From assembly GCA_001604135.1 (NCBI GenBank), contig LVAT01000015.1:19093-83092 (forward strand): a DNA stretch of 64,000 nt, in the 5' to 3' direction. The translations under genes were made by a program, and so were the position numbers. Numbering within the stretch: position 1 is the first letter of the stretch; every line of letters starts with the position of its first letter. The stretch is from Clostridiales bacterium Firm_14. GTDB taxonomy: Bacteria; Bacillota; Clostridia; Saccharofermentanales; Saccharofermentanaceae. Below are positions 1 to 6,687 of this stretch, piece after piece. The notes below the pieces were generated by a model that saw only the letters and a program-made list of their open reading frames with translations, had not been told where the DNA came from and searched no databases.

Positions 1-624
1 TATCCCGATACATATTATTTCGACATCAACGCAAGCCCTGAATCCATCATCAGAAGATTCCTCAATAACATGCAGAATGTTCTCTATGATGAATATTACA
101 CGAGAGCAAAGAAACTCGGAATGACGATGGATGAGGTCATCACACTGGCTTCCGTCATCCAGATGGAGACAGGTAAGCCTGCCGACATGATGCTCGTATC
201 TGCCGTATTCCATAACAGACTGAAGCATAAGGATGAATCCATGCATTTCCTCGGTTCATCTGCCACGATCAACTATCTCATCGAGATGAGAGGCGGAAAG
301 GCTTCTATCCTTCATTCTGATGAGGAACTCAACATAAACAGCCCTTACAATACTTATACGAATCCCGGACTTCCGCCCGGACCCGTCTGCATGCCCGGAA
401 GCGAAGCGATCGCTGCGGCGCTCTATCCTGAGCCGAACTGCAATTATCTCTATTTCTGCGCTACCGGTATCGAAGGCGGCACGGCATTTGCCACGAATCT
501 TAAGGATCACCAGAAGAATGTCGACAAGTATAAGGATAACTGGACTAAGGTAAACGAGCCTGAAGAAACGGAAGCAACTACTGAGCCTACTCAGAGCTCC
601 GGCCTTGTAGTACTTGATAACTAA
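1..624 (+). CDS. mltG: Endolytic transglycosylase MltG, C-terminal part (5' end cut by window)
   Basis: The reading frame is open from base 1, so this is the last 207 residues of a longer protein. MltG is a membrane-anchored lytic transglycosylase that cuts nascent peptidoglycan and sets glycan strand length. The visible part contains the family hallmarks: a YPDTYYF stretch at the left edge, the catalytic-glutamate segment ASVIQMETG (Glu at about visible residue 56) followed by a VFHNRL-type motif, and the YNTY...GLPPGP loop near residue 120. The C-terminus ends in a short Glu/Thr-rich tail that is not part of the catalytic domain. A U32-family gene follows 21 bp downstream, recalling the Bacillus subtilis mltG (yrrL)-yrrN-yrrO neighbourhood. 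Identity is secure; the N-terminal membrane anchor lies outside the window. Confidence 0.93.
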   Translation, partial: YPDTYYFDINASPESIIRRFLNNMQNVLYDEYYTRAKKLGMTMDEVITLASVIQMETGKPADMMLVSAVFHNRLKHKDESMHFLGSSATINYLIEMRGGKASILHSDEELNINSPYNTYTNPGLPPGPVCMPGSEAIAAALYPEPNCNYLYFCATGIEGGTAFATNLKDHQKNVDKYKDNWTKVNEPEETEATTEPTQSSGLVVLDN

Positions 625-645
625 CTGTCTTTCAAAGGATCGAAG

Positions 646-1935
646 ATGGGTTACGACCGTTCACGTTTTGAGATTTTGAGCCCTGCAGGCAATCCGGACA
701 AGCTCCGTGCCGCAGTTGCTTATGGTGCCGATGCGGTATACCTCTCGGGCCAGAGCTATGGCCTCAGAGCCTTTTCCGACAATTTCAGCGAAGACGAGAT
801 GAAGGCAGGAATTGCCTATGCTCACGATCATGGCGTCAAGTGCTATGTAACCTTGAATGTCATGCCCACTGAAGAAGATCTGAACGGTCTGGAGCACGCT
901 ATAAGGTTCGTCGGACTTGAGAGCGGCGCTGACGCAGTACTGATCTCCGATCCCGGTGTCTTCACCATGGCGCGTACATTATGCCCTGACCTGGAGATCC
1001 ACATCTCGACCCAGGCAAGCGTCACAAACAGCGCTGCATGCAATTTCTGGGCCTCCCATGGCGCGAAAAGAATAGTCCTCGCAAGAGAGGTCTCTTTGGA
1101 GCAGATCAAAAAGATCCGTAAAGCTATCCCGTCCGATGTCGAACTCGAGTGCTTTGTTCACGGCGCAATGTGCGTCTCATATTCCGGCAGATGCCTTCTG
1201 TCCAATTACTTTACAGGCCGCCGGTCAAATGGCGGCGCGTGCGCACAGCCCTGCAGATGGGGTTATTACGTCGTTGAGGAAAAGCGCCCGGACATCCCGC
1301 TCCCGGTCGAGGAAGACCGTAGAGGAACATATATCTTCGGCAGCCGAGATATCTGCATGATCGACCATATTCCGGAACTCCTTGATGCAGGCATCAACTC
1401 ATTTAAGATCGAAGGAAGGATCAAGGGCGCATACTATGCCGCAGCAGTAACCAAGGTCTACAGGGAAGCTGTTGATCTCTGCTGCAAGGATCCTGAGAAC
1501 TATAAGGTCGATCCAAGGTGGAAGGTCATCCTCGATAAGGTCGTCCACAGAGATTATGACACGGGGTTCTTTTTCAACAGCCCTGCTGACGACGCCAAGA
1601 TCGATCCGGATAAGTCTTATAACAAGCCTGCCTTTGTAGTGGGCGTTACTGAGAGTTTTGATAAAGATTCAGGACTTATCAAGGTCACCCAGAAGAATAA
1701 GCTGTACAAAGGTGACACGCTTAATGTCCTTATGCCTGAAGGTTATGTAGCTCCTATCGTTGTAGCCGAGCTATATGATGCGAAGATGAATCCCGTCGAT
1801 TCCTGCCCGCACCCTGAGATGACTTTCTACATGAAGGCAGTATCGTCTGAAGATGGTGCTGTAATTGAGCTCCCGCCGATGACATTCCTTTCCCGTGACG
1901 GCGATAAGGACTTCGGTATTCCTGCTCCGAATTGA
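646..1935 (+). CDS. U32 family peptidase / tRNA hydroxylation protein (TrhP/YrrO-like)
   Basis: This is a 429-residue U32 family protein. The N-terminal half starts with the typical ILSPAGNPDKLRAAVAYGADAVYL stretch of the TIM-barrel-like domain, and the U32 signature ECFVHGAMCVSYSGRC lies at about residues 168-183, followed by more cysteines (GGACAQPC). In B. subtilis and E. coli, members of this clade (TrhP, YegQ) are needed for prephenate-dependent formation of 5-hydroxyuridine at tRNA position 34; others act as collagenases or ubiquinone-pathway proteins. Position directly behind mltG matches the yrrL-yrrN-yrrO order and favours the tRNA-modification role, although the O-methyltransferase gene yrrM that sits between them in B. 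subtilis is absent. Family assignment is firm; the exact function is inferred from context. Confidence 0.85.
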   Translation: MGYDRSRFEILSPAGNPDKLRAAVAYGADAVYLSGQSYGLRAFSDNFSEDEMKAGIAYAHDHGVKCYVTLNVMPTEEDLNGLEHAIRFVGLESGADAVLISDPGVFTMARTLCPDLEIHISTQASVTNSAACNFWASHGAKRIVLAREVSLEQIKKIRKAIPSDVELECFVHGAMCVSYSGRCLLSNYFTGRRSNGGACAQPCRWGYYVVEEKRPDIPLPVEEDRRGTYIFGSRDICMIDHIPELLDAGINSFKIEGRIKGAYYAAAVTKVYREAVDLCCKDPENYKVDPRWKVILDKVVHRDYDTGFFFNSPADDAKIDPDKSYNKPAFVVGVTESFDKDSGLIKVTQKNKLYKGDTLNVLMPEGYVAPIVVAELYDAKMNPVDSCPHPEMTFYMKAVSSEDGAVIELPPMTFLSRDGDKDFGIPAPN

Positions 1936-2125
1936 ATTAAATAAGAACTCACGGCTTCATAGAGTGAAGCGGCGAAAACTCCAAGCGCACCCGTAAACGA
2001 GTCTGTGAGATCAGATTTGTTTTCCTTTTTTCCGGCGCGAAAAGACGGTCTCAGACAGTCTTTCCGGGATGTGCCCAAATGTCAGAAAACGTTAACTTTT
2101 TTGTAACAATTCCTGACATTGGTTG

Positions 2126-2134
2126 TGCTATACT
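2126..2134 (+). promoter_or_regulatory. Extended -10 promoter for the small RNA/leader
   Basis: TGC-TATACT at 2126-2134 is an extended -10 element. No good -35 lies 17 bp upstream. An inverted repeat, AATGTCAG at 2078-2085 and CTGACATT at 2113-2120, sits just upstream and could be an activator or repressor site. Confidence 0.5.
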
Positions 2135-2182
2135 CAAGCCATCAAGGAAATGGAACGAATTAGTTCTAGGGAGGTGAGACCA

Positions 2183-2248
2183 ATGGGAAGTGAAACACAA
2201 ACAAGCAGACGGTTGGTCTTGCTTGATTCAGTAGTTTCCTCCAAGTAA
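2183..2248 (+). CDS. 21-residue small ORF (possible leader peptide)
   Basis: ATG at 2183 is preceded by a very strong ribosome site (GGGAGGTGA at about 2169-2177) and opens 21 codons ending in TAA at 2246. The peptide starts MGSETQTSRR, continues with a hydrophobic LVLL core and ends in SSK. The start region can be closed by the stem 2177-2183/2213-2219, and the end of the ORF takes part in downstream pairings, so translation would change the RNA fold. This is the arrangement of a leader peptide, but a small protein gene is also possible. There is no similarity I recognise, and the call rests on the ribosome site, promoter and terminator only. Confidence 0.45.
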   Translation: MGSETQTSRRLVLLDSVVSSK

Positions 2249-2343
2249 GTTTTTACTTAATATTGAGTTATCCTCAAAAGTTGAATCAAGAGATCGATCG
2301 GAACTTGGAATTACAGCTGAATATTTTTAGTAACAGTTAACCC

Positions 2344-2374
2344 ACTCCCGCACCAATCTGCGGGAGTTTTCTTT
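2344..2374 (+). terminator. Intrinsic terminator of the small transcript
   Basis: ACTCCCGCA at 2344-2352 pairs with TGCGGGAGT at 2359-2367, followed by TTTTCTTT. It ends the small transcript before the blaI promoter. Confidence 0.8.
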
Positions 2375-2422
2375 GCCTGTTGATCGAAAAAACGATTTTC
2401 CGGATCACGGGAAGAAGCCCGC

Positions 2423-2471
2423 TTGACAACTCCAGACTATCGCAGTAGTATGGACTACAGGAATAGTCTGG
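2423..2471 (+). promoter_or_regulatory. blaI promoter with nested BlaI-type operator
   Basis: TTGACA at 2423-2428 and TAGTAT at 2446-2451 are 17 bp apart. A 40-bp dyad centred between 2451 and 2452 covers the -10 and the start site: the outer arms CCAGACTAT (2432-2440) and ATAGTCTGG (2463-2471) are exact reverse complements, as are the inner arms GTAGT (2445-2449) and ACTAC (2454-2458). The inner half-sites resemble the TACTA/TAGTA core of BlaI/MecI operators. The position predicts autorepression by the BlaI homologue encoded just downstream. Confidence 0.82.
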
Positions 2472-2481
2472 AGGAATTAAC

Positions 2482-2838
2482 ATGGGTGAGAAACTGTTTG
2501 ACAGCGAAGCAAAGGTCATGGAGATCATTTGGGAGAAGGGTCCGCTTTCTGCCAAAGAGATAAGCCTGATCGCAGCTGACACCATCGGATGGAATAAGAA
2601 TACGACCTATACGGTCATCAAAAAGCTCGAAGCCAAGGGCTTCATCAGACGTGATGAGCCGGGTTTCATCTGCACACCGCTTGTAACCCGTGAACAGATG
2701 CAGAAGCAGGAGACGGAATCGCTGATAAACAGGTTTTTCGGCGGCTCCAAAAAGGCTTTGTTCTCTGCATTGATCGATAAAGAAGATCTCACGGAAGAGC
2801 AGGCGGAGGAACTTCAGAGGATCATTGATAAGTGGTGA
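2482..2838 (+). CDS. blaI: BlaI/MecI/CopY family transcriptional repressor
   Basis: This 118-residue protein is a winged-helix repressor of the BlaI/MecI/CopY (penicillinase repressor) family. The DNA-binding half (about residues 1-75) has the typical AKEI...NKNTTYTVIKKLEAKGFI pattern, and the C-terminal half (about 80-118) is the dimerisation region, with an N-R-F-F-GGS segment near residue 95 where family members are cleaved after signalling. In the known systems a BlaR1 metalloprotease triggers that cleavage. The ribosome site GGAGGAATTA precedes ATG 2482. A perfect dyad overlaps its promoter, so it very probably controls its own operon. It is followed after 6 bp by a BlaR-like gene. Whether the inducer is a beta-lactam cannot be told from the sequence. 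Confidence 0.9.
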   Translation: MGEKLFDSEAKVMEIIWEKGPLSAKEISLIAADTIGWNKNTTYTVIKKLEAKGFIRRDEPGFICTPLVTREQMQKQETESLINRFFGGSKKALFSALIDKEDLTEEQAEELQRIIDKW

Positions 2839-2844
2839 GATAAG

Positions 2845-3759
2845 ATGCTGGGTGAGATTTGTTACTGGATCGTTAATATGAGCATCACTGCCTCGTTAAT
2901 GGGGCTGATAATACTGCTCATAAGAAAGATAAAGTTCATTCCTCACAGAGTGACAGTCTTCTTGTGGCTGATCCCGTTCATCAGAATGACTGTTCCTTTT
3001 GGGATCAACAGTCCGTACAGCCTTATGTCACTGATATCAAAGTTCACGACGAGAACCGTTACGGTATTTAAGCCTGCTGATGATATCGCATTCTCCTACA
3101 CCAACTCCATTATGGCTGCGAAAAGTTATGACCCGATTACGTATAAGGTCAATATCCTGGAGAATGTCTTTAATATCGCAGGGATCGTATGGGCCGTTAT
3201 AGCCCTTGCGATACTTATCACACTTACGGTCCTTTATGTCACCACGATAAGGGAGATAAAGGATGCAAGGATCCTTAAAGAGAATATCTGTCTGTCGGAT
3301 AAGGTCACAAGTCCGGCAACATACGGTATCGTAAGGCCTAAGATCGTGCTGCCTGTATCTTATGCTGATAAGGATCTGAGATTTATCATCAGGCACGAGA
3401 AAACACATATCAGAAGGCTCGATAACCTTTGGAGGATATTGGGATTTGCAGCTGCCGCTGTCCACTGGTTCAATCCGCTTTCATGGCTGTTCCTTAAGAT
3501 ATTCCTGTCAGATCTTGAGCTTGCATGCGACGAGATGGCAGTTGCGGGATACGATACCGAAGAACGCAAAGACTATGCAAGAACGCTCCTTTCGTGCACG
3601 GGGAGCAAGAGCCTGCTGGTCTCGGCATTCGGAGGCGCAAAGATAAGAACAAGGATCGAGAACGTATTGTCTTATAAGCGTATGACGGCGTTCTCGACCA
3701 TAGGATTTTCGATACTCATTATCGCTGTTATTATCACATTACTGACTAACGCAGGTTAG
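2845..3759 (+). CDS. M56 family metallopeptidase, BlaR1-like, without a penicillin-binding sensor domain
   Basis: This 304-residue membrane protein belongs to peptidase family M56, the protease part of BlaR1/MecR1. It has hydrophobic segments near residues 5-25, 32-52 and 112-133, the zinc-site HEKTH at residues 184-188, the conserved ACDEMAV motif near 229, and a last membrane span near 276-300. It ends right after that span, so the extracellular penicillin-binding sensor domain of classical BlaR1 (about 250 further residues) is absent. Signal sensing may therefore be done by the loops or by the two exported/membrane proteins encoded next in the operon. It lies 6 bp after blaI and 13 bp before a lipoprotein gene. 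Confidence 0.86.
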   Translation: MLGEICYWIVNMSITASLMGLIILLIRKIKFIPHRVTVFLWLIPFIRMTVPFGINSPYSLMSLISKFTTRTVTVFKPADDIAFSYTNSIMAAKSYDPITYKVNILENVFNIAGIVWAVIALAILITLTVLYVTTIREIKDARILKENICLSDKVTSPATYGIVRPKIVLPVSYADKDLRFIIRHEKTHIRRLDNLWRILGFAAAAVHWFNPLSWLFLKIFLSDLELACDEMAVAGYDTEERKDYARTLLSCTGSKSLLVSAFGGAKIRTRIENVLSYKRMTAFSTIGFSILIIAVIITLLTNAG

Positions 3760-3772
3760 AAAGGGGATCAAT

Positions 3773-4384
3773 ATGAGAAGGTTTTTAGGTGTCATTCTGG
3801 TGATGACATTGGTCTTGTTATGCGCTTCATGCAGCAGCGCAGGAAAAAAGGAAGTTAACGATACGGCACTCTTCGATAACGTCTGTACGGCTGATGAGGC
3901 TTTGGAAAAGGCAAAGGCATCAGATACGGTGGTGATCGAATTTGAAGGGTGCACATCGGGAGCCAAAGTCTGGGACAGTTTTTATGAGAGAGTAGAGACA
4001 GGAAAGCCTGCTTCAGTGCTTTGTGCGCATTACTACACTCTTGATAAAGAGCATGTAAGTGAAGAGCTTTACGAAGCAGATAAGGACAAATACCCGCAGC
4101 TCTATTTCTTCCTGCTCGAATATGACGGCAGCACATATAGCCTGAAGATCAGAAAGAGTGACGAAGCCTCAGTTGAATCGCAGGAGACTTACAGGTGCCT
4201 GCTTCGTATGACGGGCAAAGCTCCGGAGACAGCCCTGTACGAATCTTACGAGAGGTACGTCCTTTGCGATGATCCTGATCTGACATGGGAAGACATTGAG
4301 AAGAGCATGTTAAGTTCCGTATCACCGGAATTCATTAAGCATTGTTCCGTTTATGAGGAATTCAAGGGCTGGAAGGGAGCCTGA
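3773..4384 (+). CDS. Predicted lipoprotein of the BlaI/BlaR operon, unknown function
   Basis: This 203-residue protein begins with MRRFLG, a hydrophobic stretch and a lipobox LLCASC, so it should be processed and anchored to the outer face of the membrane through Cys at about residue 20. The rest is hydrophilic, without repeats or a domain I recognise. Translation starts at ATG 3773 behind AAAGGGGATC. It sits third in the operon, between the BlaR-like protease and a polytopic protein. As the protease lacks a sensor domain, this lipoprotein is a candidate external signal partner; that is inference from context only. Confidence 0.72.
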   Translation: MRRFLGVILVMTLVLLCASCSSAGKKEVNDTALFDNVCTADEALEKAKASDTVVIEFEGCTSGAKVWDSFYERVETGKPASVLCAHYYTLDKEHVSEELYEADKDKYPQLYFFLLEYDGSTYSLKIRKSDEASVESQETYRCLLRMTGKAPETALYESYERYVLCDDPDLTWEDIEKSMLSSVSPEFIKHCSVYEEFKGWKGA

Positions 4385-4386
4385 CT

Positions 4387-5346
4387 ATGAACAACAAAAA
4401 ATATCTTAAGTACTATCTGCTTTCATTGGCAGGTCTTGCGGCAGCCTGCGCATATTCAATCTATATGGGCATAAAGGTTATCCTGCTGATGGCAGCAACA
4501 GGCGCGGTGCCTTATAAGGAATATCCGAAATACATCATTCCATACACACCTATCGCGGTATCTCTGATCGCCGGTCTGCTGATAATGCCGCTCATTCAGA
4601 AGATCTTCAGAAGATTCGACATTATTGCGGGATCCGTGGCATCACTTGCGGTATTCTTTGTGACTGAGAACCTCATGGAAACGAAGATCCTTGTAATGGC
4701 CGAGCGTACCGTTGTGCTCGGCAGCTGGCAGATGTCTTTATGCTATGTACCGCCGGAGCAGTTCGAGAGCAGGCCCTGGAAAGCCGTTGATGTGCTTCTG
4801 GGAGGCTACAGTCCGTCTTTTAAGATACATTTCTATCTGATCTCGGTCGTTATCATTATCGCGCTTTTAAACAGCTTATACGGGTTTGCCAGAATGATCA
4901 AAAACGGCGATTACAGAAAGAAAAAGGCCCTGGCCGTTCAGACCGTAACCGGAGTGATGTTCCTCGGAATGTGCATCTGGGCTTGCTTTACGTCGTTTTA
5001 CCGCACGGGAGATCTCATAGTAAGGCCGATATCCGCGGTTCTGATGGCGGTCTTTTTCGCGCTCCTGGGAGTAACTGCGGGGATATTCTCAGCTTCTCTT
5101 ACGATCGGGAAAAAGAGGATCCTTTCCACAGGCGTTCCTGTCATAACTGCCGTTCTCGTCACGACACTGATGTATATAGGCGAGATGGCTTTGCTGAACG
5201 GGCATCTTTACAGATTCGGCACGTGGATCCTATACAGGGCAATACCTAAGATCGTGCTCGCACCTGTTGATATCCTCATCATCGCTGCAGCGGGAGCGGT
5301 AACCGCGGTGACTTGTTTGTTAATTAACAAGAAAGCAAAAGATTAA
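4387..5346 (+). CDS. Polytopic membrane protein of the BlaI/BlaR operon, unknown function
   Basis: The protein has 319 residues with about eight hydrophobic segments, including ones near residues 10-35, 53-75, 82-100, 155-175, 186-205, 215-240, 250-270 and 290-312. Between the third and fourth segments lies a longer loop (about 105-150) with a WQMSLCYVPPE stretch and a GGYSPSFK motif. It starts 2 bp after the lipoprotein stop codon, so the two genes are translationally coupled. I recognise proteins of this general look beside BlaR homologues in clostridia but no named family. A function in antibiotic or envelope-stress response is suggested only by the operon. Confidence 0.65.
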   Translation: MNNKKYLKYYLLSLAGLAAACAYSIYMGIKVILLMAATGAVPYKEYPKYIIPYTPIAVSLIAGLLIMPLIQKIFRRFDIIAGSVASLAVFFVTENLMETKILVMAERTVVLGSWQMSLCYVPPEQFESRPWKAVDVLLGGYSPSFKIHFYLISVVIIIALLNSLYGFARMIKNGDYRKKKALAVQTVTGVMFLGMCIWACFTSFYRTGDLIVRPISAVLMAVFFALLGVTAGIFSASLTIGKKRILSTGVPVITAVLVTTLMYIGEMALLNGHLYRFGTWILYRAIPKIVLAPVDILIIAAAGAVTAVTCLLINKKAKD

Positions 5347-5387
5347 GATTTCTTAATTACTTTTAAAGTGATTTCTCATAACTATGT

Positions 5388-5396
5388 TGCTATAAT
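5388..5396 (+). promoter_or_regulatory. Extended -10 promoter immediately before the AI-2E family gene
   Basis: TGC-TATAAT at 5388-5396 is a consensus extended -10. Only six bases separate it from ATG 5403, so transcription should begin at or next to the start codon. No ribosome site is seen before the ATG. Confidence 0.62.
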
Positions 5397-5402
5397 TAGT
5401 GC

Positions 5403-6632
5403 ATGGTCAATTATAAAGAGCGTTTCAATAAAACAGAGAAGAACAGATGGTCTGGACTTACGATATCTCTTTGTATCGTAGTTATTTTCTACATGGTGCT
5501 TTCCCACATCGGGAGCCTTAAGGGATTTTTCAATTCATTCCTTGCCATTACTTCCACGGTAATAATCGGCGCGGTGATCGCATATACGGTCAATCCGCTT
5601 GCAGTTTTCTTATACAAGAGATTGAAAAAGGCCTTCAAGAAGAATGAGGATGCTGCCTGGATAATCTCGGCAGTGGTTTCCCTTGTCTTTGTTCTGGCAC
5701 TTCTTGTTGCCCTTCTCGTGGTTATTACTCCTATGCTCGTCGAGAACATCACGAACTTCGCGATGGGGCTCTCAGGATATATGTCCAGCCTTAAGTCACT
5801 TGTTCTCGGGTCAGAATTAGATGAAGACTTTAAGATCGCATTGCTTGATTTCATCAGGGAACAGTCCAGCCTTACGGCGGTTGTAAGGAAGTTCGTTCTT
5901 GGAAACGATATTTCTGCTACCGGCGTGATCAAGTTCTCTGCAAGCCTCGGATCAGGTGCATTCAACTTCCTTATCGGAATTATCCTCGCATTCTATTTCC
6001 TCATCGGAAAGAAGAAACTTGTTGAACTCCTCTCGGAATTCTTCCATCTCGTTATCCCTACAAAGCATTACGAGAATTGCAAGAATGTCTGGAACAGATT
6101 CAATGCGATATTCTCGAGATTCATCGTTTGCGAATTTGTGGATTCGCTTATTGTCGGTATCGTCAACGGCGTATTCATGTTTGCCATGGGAATGCCTTAT
6201 GCGGTATTCTGCTCGGTAGTCGTAGCGCTTACAAATCTCGCTCCCACATTCGGACCGTTTGTCGGCGCATTCATCTGTGCAGTCATCCTCCTTTTAGCCC
6301 AGCCGGAATTCGTAATTCCATTCCTTATCTTTACACTTGCTTTGCAGCTTATCGACGGTTATGTCATCAAGCCGAGACTCTTCGGCTCAGCTCTCAAAGT
6401 ACCGGCATTCCTTATCCTTGTCTTCCTCGTTGTCGGAGGAAAGATCTGGGGCGTTCCGGGTGTGCTCTTGGCAATTCCGCTTGCAGCCATTCTCTCCTAT
6501 ATATATAGGGAGATCGCAGTCCCCTGGCTTGCCTCCAGAAAAAAGACCAAGGATGAAGAAGAGGCCAGAGAACAGGCGAAAGCCAAGGCGAAGGCTAAGG
6601 CCAGAGAACATAATAAAACTGATGGTGAATAA
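5403..6632 (+). CDS. AI-2E family transporter
   Basis: This 409-residue membrane protein belongs to the AI-2E/TqsA/YdiK family of exporters, whose members move the autoinducer AI-2 or act as Na+/H+ or solute exporters. It has the usual order: two N-terminal spans (about 18-38 and 42-68), a third near 85-110, a soluble loop region, then a C-terminal block of spans with the family motif ending GVPGVLLAIPLAAILSYIYRE near residues 345-365. The tail after residue 370 is hydrophilic and rich in Lys, Glu and Ala (AKAKAKAK). A -10 element lies six bases before the ATG and there is no ribosome site, so the mRNA may be leaderless; a start further downstream cannot be excluded. The true substrate is unknown. 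Confidence 0.88.
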   Translation: MVNYKERFNKTEKNRWSGLTISLCIVVIFYMVLSHIGSLKGFFNSFLAITSTVIIGAVIAYTVNPLAVFLYKRLKKAFKKNEDAAWIISAVVSLVFVLALLVALLVVITPMLVENITNFAMGLSGYMSSLKSLVLGSELDEDFKIALLDFIREQSSLTAVVRKFVLGNDISATGVIKFSASLGSGAFNFLIGIILAFYFLIGKKKLVELLSEFFHLVIPTKHYENCKNVWNRFNAIFSRFIVCEFVDSLIVGIVNGVFMFAMGMPYAVFCSVVVALTNLAPTFGPFVGAFICAVILLLAQPEFVIPFLIFTLALQLIDGYVIKPRLFGSALKVPAFLILVFLVVGGKIWGVPGVLLAIPLAAILSYIYREIAVPWLASRKKTKDEEEAREQAKAKAKAKAREHNKTDGE

Positions 6633-6687
6633 AGCGATCCGCCTTATGGCGGGTCGTTTGGAATATTAGAATAAGGAGATTAAGAAA

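Larger units (their letters stand above)
2140..2374 (+). ncRNA. Candidate structured small transcript with leader ORF and terminator
   Basis: The 545-bp gap between the U32 gene and blaI has no gene of normal length. Between an extended -10 element (2126-2134) and a clear intrinsic terminator (2344-2374) lies about 235 nt rich in complementary segments. AGACCAA at 2177-2183 pairs with TTGGTCT at 2213-2219. CTTGATTCA at about 2229-2237 pairs with TGAATCAAG at about 2282-2290. TTCC-TCCAAG (about 2236-2245) can pair with CTTGGAA at about 2303-2309. AAGTAA and TTACTT form a small hairpin over the stop codon of a 21-codon ORF. Some pairs are mutually exclusive or crossing, as in attenuators or pseudoknotted sRNAs. 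I do not recognise a known RNA family; function is unknown. Confidence 0.45.
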
